Position numbers and translations under genes: made by a program | Assembly: GCA_963693365.1 (NCBI GenBank) | Contig: CAVNZM010000002.1 | Coordinates: 12,958,001 to 13,022,000, forward strand | From: Amoebidium appalachense | Taxonomy: Eukaryota; Ichthyosporea | DNA: 64,000 nt | Direction: 5' to 3' | Shown: piece by piece, positions 38,598 through 51,524 of the stretch | How positions within the stretch are numbered: the first letter of the stretch is position 1 | How the letters are laid out: each line of letters begins with the position of its first letter | The notes under the pieces: model-generated | The model's database searches: none | What the model was told of the DNA's origin: nothing | Seen by the model: only the letters and a program-made list of their open reading frames with translations

Positions 38598-38809
38598 GTG
38601 TGTGGTTTGTGCACGCGCGTGCTCGTGTACGTGTGCACGTGTGTGCATAGGCCTGAACGGGGAAGGAGAGGAGAAGAGAGGGAGAATGAAAACTGTAACG
38701 CAAAGCAGACGCCAATAGGCAACAGGAAAATTGAACTCACGGCAAGCAGGCATGGAGGAACTGGTGGGGGGGAAAGAGGGGGAGGAAGGAGGCGGCGGGG
38801 GGAAGGGGG

Positions 38810-38843
<34 letters not shown>

Positions 38844-39051
38844 GAAGGGGGAAGGGGGGAGGGGGGGGGAGGGGGATACGTACGGCATCACAATTAAAAG
38901 ACCTCTGGGGCCCACGCTTTGTGGCCTTCTGGGGGGCGCACCAACAGCCCACATTCATTCCATCCACTATCAGATCAAAGGGGCCATAGTCCGCAAGATA
39001 GCGCTCAAACACCGCTAGTTCTTTCTGATGGGCTGTTTTTTTTTTTTTTTT

Positions 39052-39120
<69 letters not shown>

Positions 39121-39308
39121 TAGGTTAGAAGAATGTTGCGGTGAGAGATTAGGGATTAAAAGGGGTGTGATGAAGAGGGAAAGGAGAGAAATTGGCGGAG
39201 AGGAGGGGGCGGGGAACGGGGGTCGGAGGGGGGGATGGGAAAGGGAGTTTGAACACTATAAAGAGTACGAAATAGGACGCGGAAGGGGAAAAGAGAGGGG
39301 GGGAAAGA

Positions 39309-39348
<40 letters not shown>

Positions 39349-40159
39349 AAAAAAACGTGTGTAACCATGCAATATGTATGTGAGAATGTGTGCACGATTT
39401 GAATCCATGCATTCAGTTCTTGCATACATGGAGGGGCACACAAACACAAACACTTGTTTGTGCTGATTGCCTTTTTATTTTATTTTTTATTTTAGGTCGT
39501 TTGCACAAACTACACTAACAAGAACATAACACTGGCCGCCCATTGACGATTGACCAGCCCCTTTGTTACCCTAAATATATGTATCGGGGGGGCAGAATAC
39601 GATTGGGTAAATCGTCTTCTTGATGTCTCCGGTACGTAAGATTTCAAGTTCTACACATCAAACGAGCATCCATCAATAAATATATAAACACTCACCATGC
39701 AATTAACGTGCAACATGCATCAAGATCATGCAACATAATGAAATTTCGGTCGATCAATCACGTACCTATCCCGCGGCGGTGCACCAACTCTTTGATCTCA
39801 TTGGCTAACCGGGTAAGCCTATCAGATGGCAGCAGAAGTTCTTCTAGCTTCTGCCCACAGCACTTGCACTGCCCACTGTGTGCAGCTGTCAGTATTTGTT
39901 CTTGAAAATTGTTAAGGTTTTCTTTGGGCCATATGTGTTGGGGTGAGTGTTTCAGGCCACTTCATTCGCGCTAAAAGTTGCCCATTCGGCCAAAAACAAT
40001 TCTGAAGTTTCATTTCAATCGTGTTAAAAGTTCCCCGTTCGATCACGTAGCTTCTCTAAACACTAGATTTACCGCTCGTCCTTGCTGAATAGGTTAACAT
40101 TCATTCATTGCAGACATGTGTGATTGACGCTAAGCCTCCAAAAAAAAGAAAAGAGGGAG

Positions 40160-40204
<45 letters not shown>

Positions 40205-40868
40205 GAAGAATGTGTCACAGAAAACGAAGTACATATTCATCACGAACAACACATTGCAGAGTACAAACCACAAAAAAAGGTTACGCAAATCGAGCAGAGC
40301 CCATTCTCAGAAAATAAGGGGGGGGGGGGGGGGGGGGGGGGATTGGTTACCTTTCGCTAATTGTTGACTGTTCTACCTTCCACTCCACTCCCATCGGCTT
40401 ACTGCAAACAGCCATTTGATTAAACCACATGCTCGCATTTTAATCGATTTACTTAAAATCATGCTCTATGACAAAACCTTAAATGGCATTGGTCAACCCC
40501 GCCAATTCCCTTAAAATCTCTTCAGCACTTCCACGAGAATACAGATACACAAAAGAACACTGCATGCAATAACACGCATCCGCACACGTGCATTACTGCA
40601 AAGGTGCGTGTACGTGCACGTTACAGGGACATGGGTACAAAGATATGCCCAATGCAACAGGCACACATGCAGTTGCACATGCTTCTTTAGAACGAGCCTA
40701 TGTCGTATCCGCACCCCCTACATCCGTTTCTCCCACTCTTCCACTCTCTCATCTCCCTCTCTCTCTTTTCCGCTCATTCTCTCATCCCTCTCCCTCTCCC
40801 TCTTTCTCTCTCACACACTCTCTTTCTCTCCTCCCCCCCTCCCCCCTCCCTCCCTCCCTCCCTCCCTC

Positions 40869-40899
<31 letters not shown>

Positions 40900-40918
40900 G
40901 CCTCTCCCTCCCTCTCTC

Positions 40919-40963
<45 letters not shown>

Positions 40964-41030
40964 ATGTGTGTGTGTGTGTGTGCGCGCGCTCGAGCGCGCG
41001 CCTGTTAGTACCTGCGGAAGTTCGTCCCTG

Positions 41031-41070
<40 letters not shown>

Positions 41071-42505
41071 CCTGTGCAAGTGGGAGTGGATGGGCATTTG
41101 CGTTTCAGAATGCAGACTGACAAGCAGAAGGGGGGAACTGGGTGCCGCGGGAGGGTGGGTGGGTGGGGGGGGGGGGGGGGGGGGGGGGGCCAATGACCGT
41201 GAGAGCGAGGGCGGAGGGGAAGCAGGCAGAGTGAGAAATGGGGATAATTGTACAAGGGGAGAGGGCCAAAGAGCATTAAGGGAGGCGGGGAGCGGGGGGG
41301 GGGGGGGGGGGGGGGAAGGGGAAAAGGGGGGATATAGTGCACGTACGTGCGTGTGAACCAATCAGTGATGCTCTGCATGTCTTTGGGGGCCACCATCACC
41401 CCCCTCTGTCTCATTTCCCAGAGCACGGCAAATCCCTTGGCCCGGTTAGAGGGCTCCTGGGCTCGTGTGCACGCTTCAAACATGGGCGCAAATGTGGCGC
41501 TATCTGGGAGAACCTGGGTGGAAGGAGGGAATTAAGAATTAAAAGAAAAGTTAAAATATGGAATGAGGGGAATAAAAGGTAAGATTAAGTCAATAAATAT
41601 GAATGGGAGATGGGAGGAAAAAAATGATGTGATATCGGGCTATGTGATGATATGGTGGGAGGGAAAGGAAACTAAAATAAAGCTAAAATAATATAAGGGG
41701 AGGAACAAAAGGTGACGTAACGTTAATATATATGAATAGGGAATAATAACGATGTGATATCTCGGGCTATGTGATGATACGGGGTGAGGGATGGGGGGGG
41801 GTTTGAATGCGTCAAAAAGTACGAAGTACACAAGAACAAACGGATAACACGATGCAGAATGCAAGCCATACATAAAGAGTATGCATAATAAGCAGAGCTC
41901 ATCCTCAGGGGGGGCCCACGTCATCCACAGTACCCGAGTTTCGACCTATTCACCTCGTTAACGAAACACACGTCAGATACTGTTTCACTTGAACATGGGT
42001 AGGTCACCCGTCTTGATCAGAGACGAGCAGGGTTGCTTGTGCAGGCAAGGGCAGTGGGAAAGGCCGGGGGATTAAGTTGCAGCAGTAAGCAGAAGCAAGA
42101 AAAATATAGATAGGAACTCAGGAGACGGGGCTTCTAGGAAGCTCCCCCGTCGCTACCTAAGTCGATACTTCCCTGGCTAACATACTACACCAGCTGAAAA
42201 GAATTAAGTCCCGAAGGCTGCAGAATTCGCAATCAGAGGGGAAGATATGAGATTTGACCCATGCCGCAGGGTAGTAACACGCTTACTAGGGCGGAACTTT
42301 ATCGTCTTCGAACGGAAAGCTATGCCCCCGGATGTCAGCCGGAAATATGGTATCACCCATTGCTTTGGGCTTGAAAAAAAGCCAAATCGATAGTCCGAGT
42401 TATGTTACGCCGGCGGGTAACATGCCGCATGGGTTCCAAGGGAGCTGTCGCCAACAGAGCGGTGTGTGCATGCGTGCGCGTAACGCAATGTGTGAAGTGT
42501 GGGGA

Positions 42506-42543
<38 letters not shown>

Positions 42544-43008
42544 GGTAAAAAGGAGTACACGAGGCACTGTCTGGGAGAGCCTGGGTGGACGGACAGATTT
42601 AGAAGAAAAATGGAGTTAAAAAAAAAAGGGGGGGTAACAAAAAGTGATATCGGGCTATGGGATGATACAGGGTGAGCGAAGGGGAATAAAAGAAGAAGAA
42701 AAAAGAAAATAAATTGAATGCAAATAAGAAAAATGGGAGTGTGTGTGCATGGGGACACAAACATAGACACACACACTTTCCGACACACGTACACTAACAC
42801 ACATTCGCACACACACACAAATATTCGCACGTGCACATTCACACACGTACAAGCATGCAAGTACACACCTACACTTTCAAAAAGCAACATGCACGCACAC
42901 AGACTTGACACACTTAATTACGTGAGATATCACGAAGGCATCGTGTTCTCTCTCTCTCCCTCCCCCCCCCCCCCCCCCCCCAAAAAAAAAAAAAAAAAAA
43001 AAAAAAAC

Positions 43009-43064
<56 letters not shown>

Positions 43065-43388
43065 ACCCACACCCACACACCCACACACACACACACCCAC
43101 CCACCCACCCATTCACCCACACACACCTCCACCCTTCTCCCTTCCTCCCCACCCCCCCCCCCCCCCCCCCCCCCCCCACCCCCTCACCTTTCCCCGTTCC
43201 ATAACCCGACCATGCACAAGTGATGGCCTCCTGCTATGAAATTTCTTCTCGATTTACTTAACTATCCCCCTCCCCTCTCGATTTACTTAACTATCCCCCT
43301 CCCCTCATCCCCCCGCCTCCCCCCCCCCCCCCCCCCAAAAAAAAAAGTCTCCAAAACTCCTCAAATCCCCCCCCCCCCCCCCCCCAAC

Positions 43389-43429
<41 letters not shown>

Positions 43430-43756
43430 ACATCACCAGCACCACCATCACAGCCATCCCCAAACCCATGCATTCACTCATTCAATCAACTAAAGAAATG
43501 AGGAACAGAGCAGGACCAAATTGAACAAAAAACAAAAAAAGATAAAGTAATATAGAATAAAATACAACTAAAATATAAATAGAAACGCTCACCGACTGTT
43601 TGTCCATATCCCCCAAGAGTTGCAATGCTGATCTGATGCCGTCCGGCCCAGACACAAGTGCTGTATTACCCCCCCCCCCCCCCCAAAAAAAAAAAAAAAA
43701 AAAAAAAAAGACGCTCATAGTTAGCATCACGATTTCCATACAATTCATCATTCTTC

Positions 43757-43787
<31 letters not shown>

Positions 43788-44450
43788 AAAAAAAAAAAAA
43801 AAAACTTCCCGCCATCCCCCCTCCCTACGGCAGTTCTTTTTCTTCCCTCTTTGTTTCCACCACTCTTCCCTTTTTCCCCAATCCCAATTGGTGGTCTAAC
43901 CCATGCCCACACACACACACAAACAAATAAAGAACAGACATGCAGCAAGTAGAAATGAAAGGGGGGTTTCGCGGCACATAACAAACAAAGACGGAGGTGA
44001 GCAGCTTAGAACGTGATGGAGGGGTGGGTGTGGGTGTGTGTGTATGTGAGTGTGAAGGGGGGGGGGGGAGAACACCGTCACACTGGCACTTGCACACACA
44101 CGATTACACGAGCACACAAACGCTTCAAGAAAGAAACTGGCGGGTGGAGCGCCCCCCCGGGCATCCGGGGTGTGTGGTGTCTACTGTACGTGTGTGTGTG
44201 TGTGTGTGTGTACATCTGTGTGTGTATTGGGGGGGGGGGGGGGAGGGGGGGGGGGAGGGGGGGGGGGGGGGGGGCTAGCATGCCTGGCATTACTGAATTG
44301 TAGGCCCTTAACCTCAAGTCAATGTCTTTGTCTTTCATTTGGCCCATCACTTGGAATGCTTGCTCCTGTGAACATCTGTGGTTAGAATTCGGTCCCTAAT
44401 ATTCTCTCCCCCTTCCCCCCCCCCCCTCCCCTCCCGCACACACACACACA

Positions 44451-44516
<66 letters not shown>

Positions 44517-45588
44517 ATAATAAACCCATGAGACAGCCACTCTAATTATCGCACTTAAAAAACATCCACAAAATACGGCTTGATATCAGGCACGCCAACT
44601 AGCGCGTGTGCACAAACAAACACAAGTCCAAATTGCTGACTGATTTTAATACCTAGCTATCCTCTCCCACCCTTCTCCGTATGCACGTATGCACGTATGC
44701 ACGCACGCACGTACGCACACAGACACCACCACCACAACCACCACCAAAAACCGTGTGTGTGTGTGCGCGTGCGTGTGTGCGTGCTTTCACTTGTGCATGC
44801 CGTGCACACGCCTGCCTCCCCAAGCCGGTCTCCATACATTTATGTGCCGAGGCTTCCAGGTGTATGTGCCGTGTATGTGTGCATGTATGTGTGCATGCAT
44901 GTTTGCATGTGTGTGCAGCTGTATATGTGCACATACGTGTGTGCACGTGCAGCCCCACCCACCAGCATGCCCGAAGCTGCATATGCCTGCATCAACATTA
45001 TGTATCTGTTCTCGGGAACTTTCGGCCGGATGGACTCCAACATCTTGAACGTAGACTCGGATTCAGCCAACCTGCAAGGTGAAAAAAAAAAGAAAGAGGC
45101 AGCACTCCATGATTAGTCGCACAACTTGAAAAATAAAGTGGAGTTATGATTGGGTGTGCGGATACTTTAAAGAATATTGGTAGATCTTACGAGTCGGCGT
45201 GTAAATCAATATACACGTCTAAGTAGAGTAGCAATTAGGTGTGCAGTACACGATGTATGACACTACAAGAAACAACCAGAATTAACAATTTGTGTGATAC
45301 ACTATGTAATACAATACCAAAATAAGTAGAGAAATAACTAGGTGTAATACACTATGTATTACATTACCCACAAATTAGTAGAGTAATCACTAGCTGTAAG
45401 ACACTATGTAATACACTAGATAAAAACAAATAGAGTAATAACTAGGTGTGTAAAAAAAGCTTGAGATACAATGTGCTGTGATAGGTTCGAAACATTAAAA
45501 AGCGTGCGAGGAAGTAACTAGTGCAAACGGGGCTCGGCCAATGTGTGTGTTTGAGTGTGTGGCTGTGTGACAGCGTTTCTGCCCATTT

Positions 45589-45663
<75 letters not shown>

Positions 45664-46265
45664 AGAGAGAGAGAGAGAGAGTGTGTGTGTGTGTGTGTGT
45701 GTGTGCGTGTGTGCACCTACTTGGGTAAATGTGTGCATGTGTCCAGTGCTTAGATGGGGATGAGTGTGTGTGTGTGATGTCTGTGTGTGCGCGGGCGCGC
45801 ACGCGAGTGTGCCTGCGCGTTATGCGTGTTTGTGCGCGGGCGCGCGCCCGCGTGTGTGCCTGTGTGTGCGTGTGTGCGCACGTTTGCGTGTGCGAGCATG
45901 TTTGCGTGTTCGCGTGTGTATTTGTGTGCTGCGTGCATGCGTCCGTGTGTGTGTGTTTTTGTGTGTGCGTACACACACCATCTAACAAGCCTACCACGCA
46001 GAACCGGTCATTCAAATACTAGCGCGCATTCACAATTCCCACACACTCTTCCCCCACAACTCCATATATCCCTCACCCATCCCCCGAACTTCCATATATG
46101 TGCACCCACCTTCCATTTTTGGAATACAGATAGAGCATTCTTTCGTGTGCAGATTCGCTTAGTTCAAGTCCGGCTGCTTTTATCTCCTCCAGAATCTCCA
46201 ATCCTTGGGCAAGCTGTTTTATGGGGAAAGAGGTGGGTTAAAAAGAAAAAAACGGGAGAGGGCGG

Positions 46266-46306
<41 letters not shown>

Positions 46307-47091
46307 GTGAGTGAGAGAAAGGTTGTGGTTGTGTGCCTGTGTGCTCGCGGATAGGTTTATCTGTGTGTGTGTCTGTGCCTCGAAAGGCGTCAGCGCCAGA
46401 GTGTTTGAAGGGAGGAGAGAAGACATGGGCTGTTTTTTTTTGTGGGGTGGGGTGGGACGGGGGGGGGGGGGGGGGGGGGGGTTGAACTTGGTAGGGTTAG
46501 TCAAAAAAAAAAAAAAGAGAAATGCAATGAAGGGTTTAACTGTGGGCAGACTTAGTGTCGAGGGGGAGGAAATGCTTAATGCCCGTACAAACCGGCAAAG
46601 GGGGGAGCGGGAGGGGAGGGGGGAAAGAGAAGTGGGGGAGAGAGGTGGAGGGGAGGAGGGAGGGGGGAAGGAGGGGGGGTGAAGGGAGGGGGGAGGAGGA
46701 AGTCGGGCGGGGGGGGGGGAGGGGGGGGGGGGGGGGGGGGAGGGGGGGGGGGGGGGGGAGGATGTTGCTGTTTGTATAAGGTGGTGGGAAAGGGACGGAC
46801 TGAGCACAGAATATGGTGGTGGTGATGGTAATGGTTGGGGACTGGGTGGGTTTGTGGGTGGGTAGGTTGTGTGTGTGTGTGTGTGTGTTGGGGGGGGAAA
46901 GGGAGGGGGGGGGGGGGGGGGGGGGTGACTGGGTGGGTTGGGTAGACGAGCGCCCAGCACGTGAACGAAATAACATCTCTATTTCCCCCCCTCCCTCCCT
47001 CCCCCCTCCTCCCCCCCCCCCCTCCCCCCACCCCACCGACCCACCCACGTGATGTTTTTTCTGCCTCGTTACTCTCAATCACACCCCCAGC

Positions 47092-47127
<36 letters not shown>

Positions 47128-47923
47128 AAGAAGAAGGAGGAGGAGGAGGAGGAGGAGGAGGAGGAGGAGGAGGAGGAGGAGGAGGAGGAGGAGGAGGAGG
47201 AGGAGGAGGAGGAGGAGGAGGAGGAGGAGGAGGAGGAGGAGGAGGAGGGAAGGAGGAGGAGGAGGAAGAAGAACCCACACACACACAGACACACACAAAA
47301 TGGAGAAACCTCCACACGCACAAAAGAAGTGGACATGATTTTCCCCTCACCGACTGCCTTGTCTTTTAGCCTCAGCGTCCCCCTTCCCCCTCCCTCCCCC
47401 CCCCCCCTCCTCCTCTCCCCCTCACCCCTCTCCCCCACCCCCTCCCACCCCGTCCCCCACAGAAAAATTAGCACACACAGCAGGTACTCACATCGTTCAC
47501 TTTGCATGCCATGTTGAGCTTAAACAAAAGCTCCCCCTGAATCGACTTCTCCCTCTTCCCTCTCCTCTTCTTTGTATCCGCATTCTTTGGCTGTCCCCCT
47601 CTCTCCCCTTGCGAGAAAGCGGCCGACTGGAAACTTCTGGAAGCCCATGCTGCACACAGTACCTACTGTCAGCCATTAAAAACGGCAGAGACCCTCAGAG
47701 AAAGCTGGGGAAGAGTGGGGGGGGGGGGGGGGGGGGGGGGGAGGGGGGGGGGGGGGGGGGGGGGGGGGAGGGGGGGATGGGATGATGAAAGCGGATGAAA
47801 AAGGTGATGGGGTAACTACGCTGGTTGAAAGCACTGAGGGAGGGAGAGTAGAGGTGAGGATGACAGCAACGGGTTTGGGGGCTGGGAAAAGGGTCGGGGT
47901 TGTGAAACGGGGCGGGTGGAGGG

Positions 47924-47976
<53 letters not shown>

Positions 47977-48398
47977 CGGGGCTGTGGGGGTGGAAAACGG
48001 GGAAGAAGGACCATGCCTGATGATAAACCCCTCACACGAATCTCCCCATCCTCTCCTTTCCGTCCCTCCCCCTACCCTCCCCCCAGCCCCCTACTTCCTC
48101 TCCACTCCGCCCCTTCTCGCACACTGCCACCCAGGCACCCCACCTACCAACCCATTAACCTTTGGATCCAACATGTGCACGCAAGTATGCACGCACACAC
48201 ACACACACGCACGCCCACACCCACGCACACACACATTTTCCTCTTTCCCCTAATATCATAGCCAAACCCACCTTTCCCACTCCATGCCCATGGTCTCGTG
48301 CTCGCAGCAGCCAAAAGACCCCCAGTGGCAGCTGTTTGCGCAAACGCAGCCACGCCTGGTGCAGCGGCGCGGAACACGCGTAACAGCGGTGTTGCCAT
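36916..48398 (-). CDS. PRORP: Protein-only RNase P (PRORP), at least 13 exons
   Basis: Exons in gene order: 48272-48398, 47492-47649, 46110-46213, 44963-45071, about 44276-44365, 43593-43660, 41347-41513, 39766-39885, 38884-39032, 38383-38533, 37806-37912, 37388-37438, 36916-37110. Exon 1 ([15 protein letters not shown]...) is a mitochondrial presequence. Exons 2-7 give PPR-like helices such as [20 protein letters not shown] and [16 protein letters not shown]. Exon 8 has the zinc pair GQCKCCGQ. Exons 9-11 are the NYN metallonuclease ([22 protein letters not shown] with catalytic aspartates). The last exon supplies the remaining zinc ligands in WHIP and KWLC. PRORP cleaves 5' leaders from pre-tRNAs, here probably in mitochondria. 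Two junctions are unresolved: exon 5 has no clear donor before a C tract, and phases between exons 7 and 8 suggest a missed very small exon. Confidence 0.9.
38028..38318 (-). repeat. Poly(C)-tailed dispersed repeat, copy 9 (near full length)
   Basis: The minus strand reads GCATAAG-type 5' part, GGTTCGAAACTCGGGTACTG, GATGGGCTCTGC...TACTTCGTAC...GCATTCAATTC and then a C-rich tract. PRORP intron, sense to PRORP. Confidence 0.85.
38534..38596 (-). promoter_or_regulatory. (CA)n (minus strand) microsatellite forming the 3' splice site of PRORP exon 10
   Basis: In gene orientation the intron ends CACACACACAG|ATTGTGGATC, where the exon [12 protein letters not shown] begins. Confidence 0.75.
40200..40317 (-). 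repeat. Poly(C)-tailed dispersed repeat, copy 10 (diverged)
   Basis: Minus strand ...GAATGGGCTCTGC...GTACTTCGTTTTCTGTGACACATTCTTCC running into a long C tract; PRORP intron, sense. Confidence 0.7.
41800..42109 (-). repeat. Poly(C)-tailed dispersed repeat, copy 11 (near full length)
   Basis: The minus strand starts with the CTTGCTTCTGCTTACTGCTGC 5' part, then GACGGGTGACC, GGTCGAAACTCGGGTACTG and the 3' core ending GCATTCAAACCCCCCCC; PRORP intron 6, sense. Very similar to copy 2. Confidence 0.88.
42556..42700 (-). repeat. Decayed tandem duplicate of the PRORP exon 7 start and preceding intron
   Basis: In gene orientation CCACCCAG|GCTCTCCCAGACAG matches the real junction at 41513 (CCACCCAG|GTTCTCCCAGATAG). 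The adjoining intron word GATATCGGGCTATG-GATGATA occurs three times: about 41631, 41756 and 42645. Confidence 0.8.
45596..45661. repeat. (GT)n microsatellite in PRORP intron
   Basis: More than 60 nt of GT followed by GA and a second GT block. Confidence 0.9.
47127..47273. repeat. (AGG)n trinucleotide microsatellite, about 145 nt
   Basis: A purine-only GGA repeat preceded by a 32-nt C tract, in PRORP intron 2. Long open frames across it are artefacts of the repeat. Confidence 0.9.
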
Positions 48399-48914
48399 AT
48401 TGGGCAGTTTGTACCACAGCTACTTCTAATCTACCAGCACCACTGGAACATCTACACGTCGAGAAGATCTATTGTTGTTACTACCTTAAGTTCATGCGAT
48501 CAGTATGTCAAGCTATTCCTTTCTATTATTGGAAGTGTCTAGCCCCCGTGTCATGAACAAACACGTGTCCAAAAGTGCAGTATAGTTACTAATATGACCA
48601 TAAATTGGTTTGATGCTGCAGGTCGGGGCTCGTTGGGGGTTGCTGTGAAAATGATCGGGGGTCAAGTGAATGTGGGTAGGTAAGATGCTCTGCCGCAGCT
48701 GCGAGCTCCGCAAGTCACGAGTGGTTTTGGAGAGCACAGCCGATACCGGACCCTACTTTCGAGCATGCAGTCTGCTGGTCACCCGCGGATATATGGTCCC
48801 AACTCGTGAAGTTTACGCCAGCTCTCACCGTTACCGTGGCACACTGCCAGCAAACGCGGTGCACGCTTGTGGCGACTGTACGTGTGCCAACTACCACCTA
48901 CTGAGGCGGTGTCT

Positions 48915-48949
<35 letters not shown>

Positions 48950-49162
48950 AAAAGGGACCTGAGTAGATGTTAAAACGTCGCACGTGCGGCAACACGTCAG
49001 TACGTGTTAGGTGTGCCAAGGCCTCCTAGATACAACTATTTAGAAGGCCTTGACGTGTGCAGTGTGCACGACTGTGTGCACGTGGTTTGGCGGGTGAGCC
49101 GCATGATGACGTCATACTCATGGCAGGGACCGGTGGCATCGATGATCCCGGACCCTCAAGAC

Positions 49163-49211
<49 letters not shown>

Positions 49212-49275
49212 CCCCTGTCTACCTCCGAATCTAGAGATCGATCTCGGCTCTTCTCCCTCCCTCCCTCTCTCGCTC

Positions 49276-49328
<53 letters not shown>

Positions 49329-49440
49329 CTACCGGGTCCTACCCATCCCTGGCCCCTAGACTCTTTTTCTTTTTAAGATTCTCTCTCGACTCCCTCAGAG
49401 TCTAGCTGTCTCTCTTGCTCTCCCTCTTTCACTCTGCCCC
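48399..49440. other. Region upstream of PRORP, no gene recognised
   Basis: Contains the presumed PRORP promoter, a T tract (48918-48945), GATGACGTCATAC (a CRE-like site, about 49106), a (CT)n tract (49165-49208) and a long C tract with CA repeats (49280-49329). A short imperfect inverted repeat AAGGCCTCC...GAAGGCCTT spans about 49018-49050. Confidence 0.5.
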
Positions 49441-49550
49441 TCATCGACTGCCCAACATTTTATAATGAGATAAATTGTGTTAAAACCTTCACGTATACAG
49501 TGGCAACTCAAAAAGCTTTGGATTATTAAGGTGATATTTGAAGCTACTTT

Positions 49551-51524
49551 ATGTCGCCTGGGAAAAGATTTGCCAATAAAGGACACGCGTGCACAGCACT
49601 GAAAATAATGCAATATAGCTCTAGTAAGTCTTATAGCTCTAGTAAGTCTTATAGCTCTAGTAAGTCTTGTGGACCGGATGGACTTCCTGCTGGGTTTTTT
49701 AAAATCCTTGTTCCCTCCTACCCACAAAAGGAAAGTGATCGTGCTATTAAACCTGATCTTACTATTATGTTAAACTCTCTCTTTTCTTGGTGGTGTGTTA
49801 AATGTGGACATGTCCCGTCATCTTGGTTAGATACCTTAGTGATCCCCATAGTTAAGAAGGACTCTGAGGGCCCCATATCATCTTTTCGCCCCATCACACT
49901 AACCCAGGTTGTTCGTAGATTCTTTGAAGCTTGCTTACTTCACATACACCCATGCCAATCTGCTTTTCGTAAGAACAATTCATGTTATGTTAAAATAATG
50001 GCACTGCACGATTCTATGCAAGTTGGTGCACGATATGTTGGCTTTATTGATTGGAAAACTGCTTACGATTCTGTCTCCCCTGGTCTCCTATGGGAAAAGC
50101 TTGCTGCACGGGGTGTACCACACTGCATTGGTGTTCTGTTAGAAGCACTTTTGTCTCAAACCTATGGTAGAGCTGTGGTTAATGGGCATCTTTCATATGG
50201 TTTTGCTCGTACTAGAGGTCTCTTGCAGGGTTCATTGCTTAGCCCCTTTTTGTTTAACCTATTTATAGATGATTTGGCTGTCAAGATTTATGCCGAAAAT
50301 GATGACCCTATTATTAACTTTCCGCCTACACTTCTCTATGCTGATGATCTGTCCCTCCTTGCCCGTACCCCTAGACGCCTGCAAAGATTGTTCGATGTAG
50401 TGTCAAGAGTGGTGCAAGGCAAACCTTATGATCCTTAACATAGACAAATGTGGTGTTCTTGTACCTGATATAGCTAACAATTTACACACATTTACATTAT
50501 CATCTAAAACTGTACCTATAGTTCCAGCATACAAATATCTTGGTGTTCCGGTTATTTCTGTTGGTGTTATGTTTTCCCATATGGTCGGAAAGAGGGTAGA
50601 GTTGGTAAGCGGTTAGCTTTCTTCTCGGCTAGTATTTTTAAAGACCCACCCCTCCATCCTTCTATTAGACTTACATTTATTCGCACTTTTGTCTTCTCGG
50701 CATGTGAATATGGTTTACCCCTTCTCGCCGCTTGGATCAAGAAAGAGAGAACTAGAGCGCTTAAACCCTTGGCAAATTTCCTTGAAGCAGAAGTTGCCTC
50801 CTTTCTATCTAACAACTGTTGTAAACCTGGGCCTGTAACGCTCTCGATATATGGTCTGGTCCCAATAGCAGCTGTAGAGTACATATCCCATCTCGCGCTG
50901 AAATTCAATAAGCACATAAGCCGATTAAAGAAGTATTTGCCCTCCCACCCTCTCTCCTCTATCCGACCTGTCCCCTCCTCACCTCTCCCCTCTTTCCTTC
51001 CCTCTCTCTCTCCGTCTCCCCCGGGCACAAATACAAATAAACCCCGCGAAAGTGTGCGTGTGACTTTGGACTGCCACTTACTTGTTAAGAGGCTTAAACA
51101 TGTACACAATCACAAGATAATCACGCAATATAACAAATGGAAAAAGATACCACACGACACTAGACCCGATGAAAGCAGACACCTTGAAAAACTAAGCCTT
51201 ATGTCTCGTTTTATACATAATGACCGCCTTAACCATATTGCCAAATATGGCACTCGCAAATGTAAAACACCTAAATACATATTACCTTCCTGTAGAACTG
51301 GTCTTTCTCTAGCTGTTTACGGTATTATTGATCAATTACCACGCTTTTACTGTACACGTGCTATACAGTGGAGATCTAATAAGTATAAGGTGGCATCGTT
51401 TGCATGCCCAAACAACACACACACACACCAGTTTAAACGGTCATGTATCGCCAAATGTAGTTTGATAGACCACATAATACGTGCACACACACGTCACATT
51501 CACAACAGACACCCAGAAAGATAG
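49551..51524 (+). pseudogene. LINE (non-LTR retrotransposon) reverse transcriptase, frameshifted remnant
   Basis: Three frame segments (49551-50438, 50428-50616, then about 50600-51524) make one decayed LINE polyprotein. RT landmarks: CGPDGLPAGFFK, ISSFRPITL, motif A GFIDWKTAYDSV, motif B GLLQGSLLSPFLFNLFIDDL, motif C LLYADDLSLLA, then LNIDKCGVL and YKYLGVP. The last segment resembles the LINE C-terminal region, but lacks a clean zinc-knuckle. Two frameshifts, near 50430 and 50600, show it is inactive. No endonuclease domain is seen upstream and there is no 3' poly(A), so the copy is probably truncated at both ends. Its AT-rich codon use differs from the G+C-rich DIRS element. Confidence 0.88.
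49614..49667 (+). repeat. Three perfect 18-bp tandem repeats in the LINE frame
   Basis: TATAGCTCTAGTAAGTCT repeated exactly three times, adding six residues (YSSSKS) per unit immediately before the CGPDGLP motif. Confidence 0.9.

Noticed and set aside
46961-47369. Open frames of poly-Arg, poly-Gly, poly-Pro, poly-Leu or poly-Ser
   Set aside because: Artefacts of the (AGG)n repeat and C/G homopolymers in a PRORP intron; no complex sequence on either side continues them.
48670-48951. 93-aa plus-strand frame upstream of PRORP
   Set aside because: No recognisable domain, signal or splice support, and it ends in translation of a T tract.
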